Positions 37,964 through 46,481 are shown, numbered from the stretch's first letter. The stretch is 64,000 bases of DNA from an uncultured Arachnia sp. (GCA_947493705.1 CANLSH010000011.1:1-64000); one strand, 5' to 3'. The notes: generated from the letters alone by a model not told the origin. Numbers and translations: made by a program.

Positions 37964-39363
37964 TCCTGTTCCTCCCTGATACGCAGTTTCGTGACGATTT
38001 CGGCGTAGCGCCCCTCGTCGAGCGTGTAGGTACGACGCAGAATGGCCCAGCTGATGATGACCAACATGATGGGTACCACCATCATGGCAACTTTGAAGGC
38101 CACCTGGCCGCCGGTAGTGATGTCCGCCGCCGAATCGGCCTGATTGACCCCGGAGATGAGCAGAGCCAGTCCCACCATGCCAGTGCCCAGTGCATTGGAG
38201 GACTTGTAGATGAAGGGCTGGAGGGAGAACGTGATGGATTCAGTGCGTCGGCCCAGTTTCCACTCGCCGTACTCGACGCAGTCGGCGATGAAGAGCAGCA
38301 TCAGGAGCTGGATGAACGCCTGCCCCATGAAAAGCAGCACCCCGGCCACACCGATCACGATCATCGAGGACCCGGCGAGCGCGAAGATCGCCAGGCCGAC
38401 GGCACACATTGCCGAGCCCAACGCGTGGATCTGGCGGCGCGTGAGGCGGGTGGACACCAGCGGAAAAATTGCGAGTCCCGTCAGCTGTGCCACGCCGAGG
38501 ATGCCAGCAAAAATCGCATACATCCCCAGGTCCCCGTAGATGTATTCGAAGTAGTAGATGCCAAGGCTGGTGGTGGCGGTGTATCCGGACATGAACAAAA
38601 TCATCGTCACCGTGACCCAGAGCAGTTGGTCGTTGCGGCCGATGATGCGGAACAGTTCTCGGATGGGGGTGTGGGGTGTGGGTGCCACCACCTTCTGTTT
38701 CGTGAACGCCAGGGTGAGGGACTGGAATGCGAGCATGATCAGCACCAGGACGGTGGCGAACAGGAACCATGCCTTCTGGGGATCGCCCAGAACGCCACTC
38801 AGCCATTCGGTGATCGGTACGACTCCGACGACGACGGAGAACAGGCCGATGTTTGCCATGATGCGGGCGATCACGCCGATGCCTTCGCGTTCCTTCAGGT
38901 TGCGCGACAACGAGGGCAGCATCCCGTAGAACGAGATGTCGTTGATGGTGTAGCTGATACCCCAGATCAGGTAGCCGACGAAGAACACCACGATGAAGTT
39001 CTCACCCGAAACAGGGACGTCGGCGAACAACAGCAGGGTGGAGCCGCCCCACAGTACGGCGCCCACCGCGATCCACGGTTTGAACTTGCCCCATCTCGTG
39101 TGGGTGTTGTCCACGATGACGCCCATGACCGGATCATTGAGGGCGTCGAAGATGCGCAGGGCCACGATGATGGTGGTGATGGCAGCGAGCTGTCGGTCGG
39201 AGACACCGACGATGTCGGTCATGTAGTAGATCAGGAAGAGGCTGACCATGGCCGCCACCATGTCCCGTCCCAGCGTTCCAAGGCCGAAACTCAGCTGATT
39301 GCGCCGGCCCCCACGCTCGGTTGACTTCCCCTGCGAGGTCGAGACCCCCTCAAGACCACTCAT
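37960..39363 (-). CDS. GPH-family sugar:cation symporter (MelB-like)
   Basis: Protein of 467 aa with about 12 hydrophobic segments. Marks of the glycoside-pentoside-hexuronide family are LSFGLGTLGRDMVAAMVSLFL, DALNDPVMGVIVDNTHTRWGKFKPW and the loop SLSRNLKEREGIG. FIADCVEYGEWKLGRRTESI also fits the family's last-third motif (DxxEYxEWKTGxRxEG). The ATG at 39363 was chosen since the longer frame adds a non-conserved basic stretch. Sugar not determined; coupling to an alpha-glucosidase gene suggests a disaccharide such as maltose, isomaltose or melibiose-like. Confidence 0.92.
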   Translation of the reverse strand: MSGLEGVSTSQGKSTERGGRRNQLSFGLGTLGRDMVAAMVSLFLIYYMTDIVGVSDRQLAAITTIIVALRIFDALNDPVMGVIVDNTHTRWGKFKPWIAVGAVLWGGSTLLLFADVPVSGENFIVVFFVGYLIWGISYTINDISFYGMLPSLSRNLKEREGIGVIARIMANIGLFSVVVGVVPITEWLSGVLGDPQKAWFLFATVLVLIMLAFQSLTLAFTKQKVVAPTPHTPIRELFRIIGRNDQLLWVTVTMILFMSGYTATTSLGIYYFEYIYGDLGMYAIFAGILGVAQLTGLAIFPLVSTRLTRRQIHALGSAMCAVGLAIFALAGSSMIVIGVAGVLLFMGQAFIQLLMLLFIADCVEYGEWKLGRRTESITFSLQPFIYKSSNALGTGMVGLALLISGVNQADSAADITTGGQVAFKVAMMVVPIMLVIISWAILRRTYTLDEGRYAEIVTKLRIREEQE

Positions 39364-39503
39364 GGCGTCAGTGTCGCACGCCCATCCGGATCTGCTGCGA
39401 GAGTTCGACATCATGCGCGGTATGTGTGAGCCGGTCATGCCGGAGAATGGAGGCCACGGAGGACCCCGACAAAGGAACTCCACCACAACGAAGGAGTCCG
39501 CAC

Positions 39504-39662
39504 ATGACTGAGAACAACGAGCGCACCGAAGACGCAGACCGAATCGCCGCCGATCAACCGGCCGAAGGTTCGAATACACCGGGGGAGGCGACGCCGTCCA
39601 CCACGCCCCATCCGCAGGACCCTGCTGAGGGTGCCGACGAAGAAGCTACATCGGAGCAGTGA
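39504..39662 (+). CDS. Small acidic Pro/Glu/Thr-rich protein
   Basis: Predicted protein of 52 aa, starting MTENNERTEDADRIAADQ and ending DEEATSEQ. It is highly hydrophilic, acidic, and probably disordered, with no membrane segment or signal peptide. Support for translation is a clear AAGGAG (39491-39496) 7 nt before the ATG. It lies 100 bp before a second, larger small protein with shared style (EGSNTPGE here, EGSDNPGG there). I do not recognise a family and do not assign a function. Confidence 0.6.
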   Translation: MTENNERTEDADRIAADQPAEGSNTPGEATPSTTPHPQDPAEGADEEATSEQ

Positions 39663-39765
39663 CATTTCCCGATACCTGAAGCTGAGTTTCAGGAAGCAGG
39701 GATACTGGGTTACTGACGTCCGCGGACATTCACCGCGAGGCACAAATTGATGACGAGGGAGTCAC

Positions 39766-40050
39766 ATGATGAGCGAAGTGTACGACCGGCCTGATGAAGG
39801 TTCCGACAACCCGGGGGGTTACGAGGCTGAGGCGCCCGAAGAGGCGCCTGAAGAGGGCGCAGGCAACCCCGGTCCCAACCTCGGTGGTAAGAACACGCCG
39901 CCGCCGGAGACGTCCGTAAATCCGGGGCCCGAGATGGGCGATGAGCCGGAGTTCACAGGGGAGGGCTCCGACAGCCCCGGCCCCAACGTCGACGGGGTGA
40001 ACACTCCGCCGCCGGAGACGTCCGAGAACCCGGGTCCTGAGCGGGTCTGA
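39766..40050 (+). CDS. Small acidic protein with two NPGPN...NTPPPETS...NPGPE repeats
   Basis: Predicted protein of 94 aa. After MMSEVYDRPDEGSDNPGGYE and an acidic stretch (AEAPEEAPEE) come two near-copies of a 26-27-residue unit: residues 31-57 and about 67-92. Each has the pattern GxxxPGPNxxGxNTPPPETS then xNPGPE. The sequence is disordered-looking, acidic and free of Cys, Lys is nearly absent. GGGAG (39757-39761) lies just before the ATG pair at 39766/39769; either may start. A hairpin follows the stop. Not recognised; it may be a spacer-like or phase-forming protein, but that is only a guess. Confidence 0.65.
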   Translation: MMSEVYDRPDEGSDNPGGYEAEAPEEAPEEGAGNPGPNLGGKNTPPPETSVNPGPEMGDEPEFTGEGSDSPGPNVDGVNTPPPETSENPGPERV

Positions 40051-40061
40051 GCTGCTACGAA

Positions 40062-40091
40062 GCACCCATTCGCGCCAGAGCGGATGGGTGC
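40062..40091 (+). terminator. Hairpin after the repeat-protein gene
   Basis: Arms GCACCCATTCGC (40062-40073) and GCGGATGGGTGC (40080-40091) pair with one G/T wobble around a 6-nt loop, 11 bp after the stop codon. No T-run follows, so termination efficiency is uncertain, but position and strength fit a terminator. Confidence 0.6.
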
Positions 40092-40232
40092 CTCGAAGCA
40101 TCTTCGCGAGCACCTCCAGTGGTGGAGGATGTGAGAACTTGACCTGCTTGCCTGTGGATGTTTATTGATCCCGACACGGTTACGGTCGCGTAGGTAAGGT
40201 GATCCGGACATGAACCTTGGGAGAAAATCATA

Positions 40233-42068
40233 ATGCAATATGGACCGAAAGACGCGCCGCTGGGACACGGACCGGAAGGCAAGACGTTGGAACACATCGC
40301 CGTCCGCCTTCGCGCCACCGTTGCCGAACATGCCGGGCGCACCGCCACTCGCATCCGCGTCGACGATGACTGGCAGACACAGACCTACCGCGAGTTCGGT
40401 GCCAAGGTTGACGGCGTTGCACAGGGCTTGTTGAACCTCGGTCTGGAGGCGCGCGATCGCGTTGGCCTGTTTGCGAGCAACTGCCCGGAGTGGTCCGAGA
40501 TCGATTTCGGCGTCGCCACTGCTTGCGGCGTTCTCGTGCCGCTCTACGCCACCTCCACGCCCGCTCAAATCCGCCACATCGTTGGTGATTCCGAGTTGCG
40601 CGTCATGTTCGTGGGCAACCAGAGCGAATGCGAGCGCGTCCTCTCCGTCAAGCACGAGCTCCCCAGTCTTGAAACAGTTGTGATCATCAGGCCCTATGCG
40701 AATATGCCGGACGACGTCATCGCCTACGACGACTTCCGGGGGATGCCGGACCAGACGGCACTGACAGAGCGTCTGGCAGAGGCATCCGGTGAGGACCTCG
40801 CCTCCATCATCTACACCTCGGGCACCACAGGAGATCCCAAGGGCGTCATGCTGCAGCACCGGGCGCTCGTGCGACAGAAGGAATCCATCGAGAAGTTCTT
40901 CGAGTTCGGGCCCGACGATCACTCACTGGCCTTCCTGCCCCTCTCGCATGCTCTGGAGCGCGCATGGACCACCGTCGTGCTCCTCAAGGGATGCATGAAC
41001 ACATACGTGGAGAATGCGCGCACGGTGGCGGAGCAGATGGTGCTGGCCAAGCCGACGCTGCTGGTCAGCGTGCCCAAGCTGTACGAGACCGTGTACGCGA
41101 CGGCGCACTCCAAGGTGGCGTCGTCGGCCGTCAAGCGCAAGCTCTTCACATGGGCGCTGCAGGTGGGTGCTCGCAACCAGCATTCATTTCGCAAGGGCCG
41201 TACCCCATCCTGGTGGTGGCGCGCCCAGCTACCCGTGGCAGACAAGCTCGTCCACGCCAATGTGCGCGCAGCGATGGGCGGCACCAAGACCGTGTTGGCC
41301 TGTGGTGGCGCTCCCATCCGCAAGCAGGTGGAGGAGTTCTTCTCCTCGATCGGCATGCCCATCTACACCGGCTACGGCCTCACCGAAGCCTCTCCGCTGG
41401 TGAGCTTCAACTCGCCGGGCGGCTTCAAGTTCGGCACCGCCGGCCGCGTGATAAGCGGTGGCGAACTGCGCATCGGGGAATTCGGGGAGATCCTGTACAA
41501 AGGACCCAACCTGATGGCCGGTTACTGGCGCGACGAGGAGGCCAGCGCCGAGGCGATCGTTGACGGCTGGCTCCACACCGGTGACATCGGGTACGTGGAC
41601 ACCGACGGCTACTTGGTGATCACAGACCGGCTGAAGGACATCATCGTCACGCTCGGTGGAAAGAACGTGGCGCCCCAGCCCATTGAGGGCCTCATTCTGG
41701 CTGATCCACTGTTCGAGTACGCCGTGCTGCTGGGGGACAACCGACCCTACCTGACATTGTTGGTGAAGCCCTCCCTGCCGCAGGTGGAGGAACTCGCACG
41801 TATTGCCCAGTGGCCGGGAGAACTGGCTGATTGGCTGGCCAGCTCGGAATTCCGTGATGAGGTGAAGCGTCGTGTCGCCGAGTTGACGGACATGCTGCCG
41901 ACTCAGGAGCGTCCGCGCGAGACGGCGGTGATGGATGACGATCTCACCATGGACAACGACATGCTGACGCCCACCCTGAAGGTGAAGCGACGCCAGGTGG
42001 AAGAGCGCTTCAAAACCGCGATCGAGGACATGTACGAGCGCCTCGATCGCCGGCGTTCGGACCGCTGA
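40233..42068 (+). CDS. Long-chain fatty-acid-CoA ligase (AMP-forming, FadD15-like)
   Basis: Protein of 611 aa that activates fatty acids to acyl-CoA through an acyl-adenylate. Motifs: IIYTSGTTGDPKGVMLQHR (P-loop A3), LPLSHALERAW, YTGYGLTEASPLVS (A5), DGWLHTGDIGYVDTDGYLVITDRLKD (A7/A8), GKNVAPQPIEG and a final LTPTLKVKRR with the catalytic Lys (A10). The ATG at 40233 is preceded by GGGAG 10 nt upstream. The gene is 17 bp before a small membrane protein gene on the same strand. Substrate chain length cannot be given from sequence. Confidence 0.94.
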   Translation: MQYGPKDAPLGHGPEGKTLEHIAVRLRATVAEHAGRTATRIRVDDDWQTQTYREFGAKVDGVAQGLLNLGLEARDRVGLFASNCPEWSEIDFGVATACGVLVPLYATSTPAQIRHIVGDSELRVMFVGNQSECERVLSVKHELPSLETVVIIRPYANMPDDVIAYDDFRGMPDQTALTERLAEASGEDLASIIYTSGTTGDPKGVMLQHRALVRQKESIEKFFEFGPDDHSLAFLPLSHALERAWTTVVLLKGCMNTYVENARTVAEQMVLAKPTLLVSVPKLYETVYATAHSKVASSAVKRKLFTWALQVGARNQHSFRKGRTPSWWWRAQLPVADKLVHANVRAAMGGTKTVLACGGAPIRKQVEEFFSSIGMPIYTGYGLTEASPLVSFNSPGGFKFGTAGRVISGGELRIGEFGEILYKGPNLMAGYWRDEEASAEAIVDGWLHTGDIGYVDTDGYLVITDRLKDIIVTLGGKNVAPQPIEGLILADPLFEYAVLLGDNRPYLTLLVKPSLPQVEELARIAQWPGELADWLASSEFRDEVKRRVAELTDMLPTQERPRETAVMDDDLTMDNDMLTPTLKVKRRQVEERFKTAIEDMYERLDRRRSDR

Positions 42069-42084
42069 GCGCCACAGGATTCAG

Positions 42085-42411
42085 GTGCAGCGAAGGATTT
42101 GGTGGGCCACATGGCCCGGGGCACTGGCGCTGGGCGCTCTGTCCCTGGTGCTGGTGGGTGTGACAGCAATCTCCCTGCTCTTGGTTGCCGTGTTGCCGGC
42201 GGCAGACGTCTCGGGAACCGACCTCGTTGTTGTCAACGGTCCCGCCGTCGGGCGGCGCGTCGTCTACGGCCTTTTGGGTGTCGCTTTCCTGGCTGTGCCT
42301 GTTGCCGTCGTGGTGGTGGCCCGGAAGATGTGGCTGGGCTGGCTTCTGGTGCTGCTTGTTGCCAGTGTCGCGATCCTCGGCGTCGTGTTGTGGACAGCCG
42401 GCATCATCTGA
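42085..42411 (+). CDS. Small membrane protein, unknown
   Basis: Protein of 108 aa with three predicted membrane segments (around residues 13-37, 58-80 and 82-106) and no recognised domain. The GTG start at 42085 has AGGA 6 nt upstream. It follows the acyl-CoA ligase by 17 bp and is probably co-transcribed with it. No conserved polar motif suggests an activity. Confidence 0.7.
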   Translation: MQRRIWWATWPGALALGALSLVLVGVTAISLLLVAVLPAADVSGTDLVVVNGPAVGRRVVYGLLGVAFLAVPVAVVVVARKMWLGWLLVLLVASVAILGVVLWTAGII

Positions 42412-42469
42412 GAAGTCTCCTACGGCTGAGCCTTTGCGTCCGGGAGAGCTTGGGGGCACCATGTGACCC

Positions 42470-42844
42470 ATGGGACTGATGGATTTCCTCAGCAAACGCA
42501 TGCCGGGGCTGAGCGTCGACGAGACATTGATGGCGCTCAGCAAAGGTGCGGTGCTGATCGACGTCCGCACCAAGGCCGAATACGAGAACGGCCATGCGCC
42601 AGGTGCGCGGCCAGTGGATCCCAAGGCTCTCCACGACGATGCAGAGCTCGCAATTCATGGCGATGATCCCCTTGCCGAGCGTGACGCTGCCATCATTGTG
42701 ATGTGTGACAACGGATTGCGTTCATCGGTGGCTGCGGCGGAGCTGCGGGCCAAAGGCATGCTGGCGGAATCCGTCGCGGGCGGACTGTTCGCGTGGATCC
42801 GCGAGGGTAATCCTTCCATCCCCGGCCCCTACCGTCGCCGATGA
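42470..42844 (+). CDS. Rhodanese-like domain protein
   Basis: Protein of 124 aa, a single rhodanese domain: LIDVRTKAEYENGHAPGARPVDPK, then the active-site loop VMCDNGLRSS with the persulfide-forming Cys, then AAAELRAKGM and VAGGLFAWIREGNP. It would carry sulfane sulfur in the cytoplasm. The stop overlaps the start of the SGNH hydrolase by 4 bp. Acceptor unknown. Confidence 0.9.
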   Translation: MGLMDFLSKRMPGLSVDETLMALSKGAVLIDVRTKAEYENGHAPGARPVDPKALHDDAELAIHGDDPLAERDAAIIVMCDNGLRSSVAAAELRAKGMLAESVAGGLFAWIREGNPSIPGPYRRR

Positions 42845-43584
42845 AGTGGGCGGTACCCGCAATGGCAGGCGCAGGTCTGGCGGCTGCGGCGGGGTCCTAC
42901 CTGGTGGGCCGCCGCGAGATCAATGCGCACGTGGCTGACTACGCCGAACACTGGAGCATCAGGCCCAGCGACTTCCCCGAGGGGGTGCTGCACTACGTCG
43001 CCCTCGGCGATTCGGCGGCGCAGGGCGTGGGCGCGTCCCGGGTGGAGGCATCCTACGTCTCCCTCGTGGCGGAGCGTCTCGCCGAGGAAACAGGACGGGA
43101 GGTGGCGGTCACAAACATGTCCGTTTCTGGTGCCGTCAGCGACGACGTCGTCACGCATCAGCTCCCACAGCTGTCAGCATTGCCTTTCACTCCGGACATC
43201 GTGACCATGGACATCGGTGCCAATGACGTCGTCTATCCGGGCCACGACGTGGAAACGTTCACCCGGTCGATGCGTACGATCCTTCCGACCCTGCCCGCGG
43301 GCAGTTTCGTGGCGGACGTGCCGTGGTTCATGATCCCCGGCATGGACGGTGAGTCCCGCCGCATGGCGGCCAGCGCCGTCGAGCTCGTGGATGAGTTCGG
43401 ACACCATCTCGTGGCCATTCATGAGACCTCACGGGCCGTGGGGCGCTTGAAATACCTCCGCTTCACATCGAGGGATCTCTTCCACCCCAACGACCGAGGC
43501 TATGCCAGTTGGGCAGAGGCCTTCTGGGAGGTCATCGTCGCCTCCGGAAAGCTGCAGGAGTTGGCGCATCCAGCAATTAGTTGA
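42841..43584 (+). CDS. SGNH/GDSL hydrolase
   Basis: Protein of 247 aa. Block I is YVALGDSAAQGVGAS with the catalytic Ser, block III DIGANDV, and block V HPNDRGY with the His/Asp pair, as in the SGNH esterase/lipase fold. An N-terminal hydrophobic segment (AMAGAGLAAAAGSYLVG) is a signal anchor, placing it at the cell surface or outside. Start coupled to rhodanese by ATGA. Substrate is likely an acyl or acetyl ester, not further defined. Confidence 0.9.
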   Translation: MKWAVPAMAGAGLAAAAGSYLVGRREINAHVADYAEHWSIRPSDFPEGVLHYVALGDSAAQGVGASRVEASYVSLVAERLAEETGREVAVTNMSVSGAVSDDVVTHQLPQLSALPFTPDIVTMDIGANDVVYPGHDVETFTRSMRTILPTLPAGSFVADVPWFMIPGMDGESRRMAASAVELVDEFGHHLVAIHETSRAVGRLKYLRFTSRDLFHPNDRGYASWAEAFWEVIVASGKLQELAHPAIS

Positions 43585-43694
43585 ACCGATCCGCTCTTGC
43601 CTCACCCACGTCTTTCAGTGTCGCTTTCGCCACAGGGCCACCCTCAGGTAGAGTCGTTCGTCGGTTGGCAAGTGTAAGCCAGCCACGTACTCCT

Positions 43695-43715
43695 GCCGCG
43701 GGATCGACCCGCGGC
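43695..43715 (+). promoter_or_regulatory. rpsF: Hairpin in the rpsF leader
   Basis: Perfect arms GCCGCGGG (43695-43702) and CCCGCGGC (43708-43715) with loop ATCGA, 12 bp before the AGGAGG of rpsF. Leaders of rpsF operons are known to bind the S6:S18 pair for feedback control; this stem could be part of such a site, but the full motif was not verified. Confidence 0.45.
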
Positions 43716-43744
43716 CGTCAGTCCACAGGAGGTTGTGCACAAGC

Positions 43745-44113
43745 ATGCGCAAGTACGAAGTCATGATCATCATCGACTCAGACATCGATGAGCGTCAGGT
43801 CCCCGGTCTGGTCGACAAGTACCTCGAAATCATCACCAAGGGTGGTGGCACGGTCGAAAGCAACGACCTGTGGGGGCGTCGCCGTCTGGCATACGACATC
43901 AACAAGAAGTCCGAAGGCATATACGCCGTCCTCAGGGTCATCGCCGAACCGGCAGTGGTCCAAGAGATGGATCGTCGCATGGGCATTGACGAGCAGATCG
44001 TCCGCACCAAGGTTCTCCGCATTGAGGAGCCGAGGAAGTCCAAGGACAAGGACGCGAAGTCTGATGAGACCAAGGCTGCGAAGTCCGAGGACGCCGCGGC
44101 TGTCCAGTCATAA
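43745..44113 (+). CDS. rpsF: 30S ribosomal protein S6
   Basis: Protein of 122 aa, S6, which pairs with S18 in the central domain of the small subunit. It begins MRKYEVMIIID, the conserved start, and contains NDLWGRRRLAYDINKKSEGIYAVL and MGIDEQIVRTKVLR. The ATG at 43745 is 12 nt after AGGAGG; a TTG closer by is directly adjacent to the AGGAGG and was rejected. The C-terminal tail (KSKDKDAKSDETKAAK...) is long, charged and disordered. First gene of rpsF-ssb-rpsR-rplI. Confidence 0.97.
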   Translation: MRKYEVMIIIDSDIDERQVPGLVDKYLEIITKGGGTVESNDLWGRRRLAYDINKKSEGIYAVLRVIAEPAVVQEMDRRMGIDEQIVRTKVLRIEEPRKSKDKDAKSDETKAAKSEDAAAVQS

Positions 44114-44214
44114 GACTGAGCTTTTCAACACCATTCGATCTGTTTTGGTGATCCACTCGGGTTGATGCCCAAAGTGGAGAGCAATACAGACCAAGTCCGA
44201 TCCCGGAGGAAAAC

Positions 44215-44751
44215 ATGGCAGGCGAAACACAGATTACGCTGGTCGGCAATCTCACCGCCGACCCCGAACTGCGCTTCACCCCCAGCGGTGCAGCCGTCGC
44301 GAACTTCACGGTCGCGTCCACGCCCCGCACGTTTGACCGTCAGACCAGTGAATGGAAAGACGGCGAATCCATGTTCATCAACTGCTCGGTCTGGCGTCAG
44401 TACGCCGAGAACGTTGCCGAATCCCTGCAAAAGGGTGCTCGCGTCGTCGTTCACGGCCGTCTGAAGTCACGCAGCTACGAAACCCGTGAGGGTGAGAAGC
44501 GCACCGTGTTTGAGTGTGATGTCGACGAGGTCGGTCCCGCCCTTCGCTACGCCACCGCAAAAGTGACCCGCACCACCTCCGGTGGTTCAGGTGGCGGCGG
44601 TGGCCAGTGGCAGGGCAACCAGAACCAAGGTGGTTCCAGCAGCGGCGGCAGCGGAGGGCAGGACCCCTGGTCCAGCCAGTCCTCAGCCGGCGGCAACCGC
44701 GGAGCAAGTGATCCGTGGGCGCAGAGCAACGCTGAAGAACCCCCGTTCTGA
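44215..44751 (+). CDS. ssb: Single-stranded DNA-binding protein
   Basis: Protein of 178 aa. The OB fold covers residues 1-115: [60 protein letters not shown] and [16 protein letters not shown] Gly/Gln/Ser-rich linker ([18 protein letters not shown]) leads to the acidic tip EEPPF, a variant of DDIPF, which recruits repair and replication partners. Second gene of the ribosomal operon, 101 bp after rpsF. Confidence 0.97.
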   Translation: MAGETQITLVGNLTADPELRFTPSGAAVANFTVASTPRTFDRQTSEWKDGESMFINCSVWRQYAENVAESLQKGARVVVHGRLKSRSYETREGEKRTVFECDVDEVGPALRYATAKVTRTTSGGSGGGGGQWQGNQNQGGSSSGGSGGQDPWSSQSSAGGNRGASDPWAQSNAEEPPF

Positions 44752-44858
44752 TACAGAGACAACTGACTCGCATACCGGGTCAGCTGGCACATTCCGTCTG
44801 ACAAGGACGGGCTTCCAAAGGGCGCCGCCGGCGCCTGCACTTCAAGGAGAGCACCACA

Positions 44859-45098
44859 ATGGCCGGTCCACAGCGCAAGCCTGTGAACAAGAAGAAAATC
44901 ATGCCGGTGAAGACGACTCGCGTCGCCAACATCGATTACAAAGACACCAACCTTCTGAAGAAGTTCATTTCAGAGCGTGGAAAGATCCGTGCCCGCCGCG
45001 TTACTGGCCTTTCGGTCCAGGATCAGCGCAAGGTCGCAATTGCCGTCAAGAACGCGCGTGAGGTTGCTCTGCTGCCCTACGCCTCAACCGCTCGCTGA
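44859..45098 (+). CDS. rpsR: 30S ribosomal protein S18, zinc-free (C-) form
   Basis: Protein of 79 aa. The core [20 protein letters not shown] and [17 protein letters not shown] is standard S18. The zinc-ribbon cysteines of the usual form (KxCxFC near the N-terminus and TGNC) are all absent: here [12 protein letters not shown] and TGLSVQDQ. This is the C- form, normally the zinc-starvation paralog in other actinobacteria, but here in the main rpsF operon. Good AAGGAG site 10 nt before the ATG. Confidence 0.96.
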   Translation: MAGPQRKPVNKKKIMPVKTTRVANIDYKDTNLLKKFISERGKIRARRVTGLSVQDQRKVAIAVKNAREVALLPYASTAR

Positions 45099-45112
45099 TT
45101 GGGGAGTGCATC

Positions 45113-45559
45113 ATGAAGCTCATTCTCACCAGCACTGTTGACAAGATCGGCATCGCCGGCGACGTCGTGGAGGTCAAGGACGGCTATGGCCGTAACTTCC
45201 TCCTGCCCCAGGGCAAGGCGATTCGTTGGACCCGAGGCAACGAGAAGCAGATCGAGGGCATCAAGCGCTCCCGTGACGCACGCGAAATCCGTGGCGCTGA
45301 TCACGCCGCAGAGGTTCGTACCCAGCTTGAAGAGCTGCAGATCAAGGTCCCGGCCCGCGTCTCTGACGCAGGCCACCTGTTCGGCTCCGTCACGGCCAGC
45401 GACTTGGTCGTGGCAGTGAAGAAGGCCGGCGGCCCAGCAATCGACAAGCGCTCCGTCAGCTTCGCCAAGCCGGTGAAGTCTGTGGGAGAACACACAGCAG
45501 CCGTCAAGCTGCACAATGCAGTCACCGCACACGTGCCTTTCGAGGTCGTTGCCGCCTGA
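45113..45559 (+). CDS. rplI: 50S ribosomal protein L9
   Basis: Protein of 148 aa. The N-terminal domain MKLILTSTVDKIGIAGDVVE, VKDGYGRNFLLPQGKAI and the connecting helix AAEVRTQLEELQIKVPARV, then a C-terminal domain with GHLFGSVTASDLVVAVKKAG and HTAAVKLHNAVTAHVPFEVV. L9 binds 23S rRNA domain V and spans between ribosomes. Last gene of the operon, followed by a strong intrinsic terminator. Confidence 0.97.
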   Translation: MKLILTSTVDKIGIAGDVVEVKDGYGRNFLLPQGKAIRWTRGNEKQIEGIKRSRDAREIRGADHAAEVRTQLEELQIKVPARVSDAGHLFGSVTASDLVVAVKKAGGPAIDKRSVSFAKPVKSVGEHTAAVKLHNAVTAHVPFEVVAA

Positions 45560-45574
45560 TCGCGTCACAGAAGA

Positions 45575-45603
45575 GCCCCGGCCCATCGGCCGGGGCCTTT
45601 TCT
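45575..45603 (+). terminator. Intrinsic terminator of the rpsF-rplI operon
   Basis: Perfect 9-bp stem GCCCCGGCC (45575-45583) / GGCCGGGGC (45588-45596), loop CATC, followed by CTTTTCT. It starts 15 bp after the rplI stop codon. This is the clearest Rho-independent terminator in the window. Confidence 0.9.
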
Positions 45604-45613
45604 ATTGCATTCC

Positions 45614-45715
45614 CGTTGATCGAGTAGCGGCGGCGACGAAGGGTGGTGTCGCCTGTCGCCTGTCGCCTGTCGCCTGTCGCCTTTCTCGTTGATCGAGTAG
45701 CGGCGGCGACGAAGG
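45614..45715. repeat. 29-bp direct repeats flanking five tandem TGTCGCC heptamers
   Basis: Two identical 29-bp copies starting CGTTGATCGAGTAGCGG lie at 45614-45642 and 45687-45715. Between them are five perfect TGTCGCC heptamers at 45647-45681. The right copy continues into GAGCTGCCGCGTGTCGAGATC (imperfect inverse of its start). The 29-bp unit resembles widespread actinobacterial intergenic elements with GATCGAGTAG / CTACTCGATC cores. Confidence 0.85.
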
Positions 45716-45867
45716 AGCTGCCGCGTGTCGAGATCCCTCAGCCGCAGTCACACCCAGCGCGACCTCGATTCTCGGGCTGATCGGCTGAGTGCCGTAATAT
45801 CAATAACCTCACCACTGCGGTACGCGGCGACGGCTGCGCAGCTGCACCAGCCGTTACAAGGAGAATC

Positions 45868-46464
45868 ATGTCGTCTCACCGTTGTGCGCGTTTCGTTGCA
45901 CCGTTTGCTCTGGCCGCGCTGGCACTGGGGATGTCTGCCTGTGGCTCGGACGAGCCCGAGACCACGCCCACCGTCACGGTGACAGAGGAGGCAGAGGCAG
46001 CACCCTCGGCGGACGCGACGATGGAGACCTCCGAGCCCATGGAGGAATCCTCGGAGCCCATGGGCGAGACTTCTGAGCCGATGGCCAGCGAGGAGCCGAT
46101 GGGTCCCAACGACGAAAGCGGTGTCGTGGACGTCACGGCCAGTGGCGACGAAGGCATCATCGCGCTGCAGCATTCGGGCTCCACTCCGGCCGGTGACGCC
46201 GGTCCAGACTCCGAGAAGCTGATTGTTGGTCCCGGCGGGTGTTTTGCGTTGGTCAACGAGGGCCCGCCGCGACTCCTGGTGTTTCCCGACGATGCGACCT
46301 TCGTGTTGCAGGAGGGCAAACCCTCAGCAACCATCGACGGGACGGAATACCTCGTCGGGGGCCGATTCACGGCTGCCACTACTGCGGTGGAGAAGTTCAG
46401 CGTTGCAGGCATTCCCCAGCCTTGTGAAGAAGGATCAGGCAGCACTGTTTACGTCGTCGACTGA
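45868..46464 (+). CDS. Putative lipoprotein with Glu/Ser/Pro/Met low-complexity linker
   Basis: Protein of 198 aa. Signal peptide CARFVAPFALAALALGMSAC with lipobox MSAC, then CGSDEPETT. Residues 30-80 are a low-complexity linker with repeated TSEPM/SSEPM/EEPMG units. The C-terminal domain (about 85-198) is a small folded region with two Cys (GPGGCFALV and IPQPCEEGSG) that may pair. AAGGAG stands 5-6 nt before the ATG. Function unknown. Confidence 0.85.
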   Translation: MSSHRCARFVAPFALAALALGMSACGSDEPETTPTVTVTEEAEAAPSADATMETSEPMEESSEPMGETSEPMASEEPMGPNDESGVVDVTASGDEGIIALQHSGSTPAGDAGPDSEKLIVGPGGCFALVNEGPPRLLVFPDDATFVLQEGKPSATIDGTEYLVGGRFTAATTAVEKFSVAGIPQPCEEGSGSTVYVVD

Positions 46465-46481
46465 TTTCCCAGCGCGGTGGT

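Noticed and set aside
37930..39324. 464-codon plus-strand frame opposite the GPH symporter
   Set aside because: His/Asp/Gln-rich nonsense translation antisense to a clear transporter.
42010..42624. 204-codon minus-strand frame across the small membrane protein and rhodanese genes
   Set aside because: Covers two better-supported genes on the other strand and has no recognisable features.
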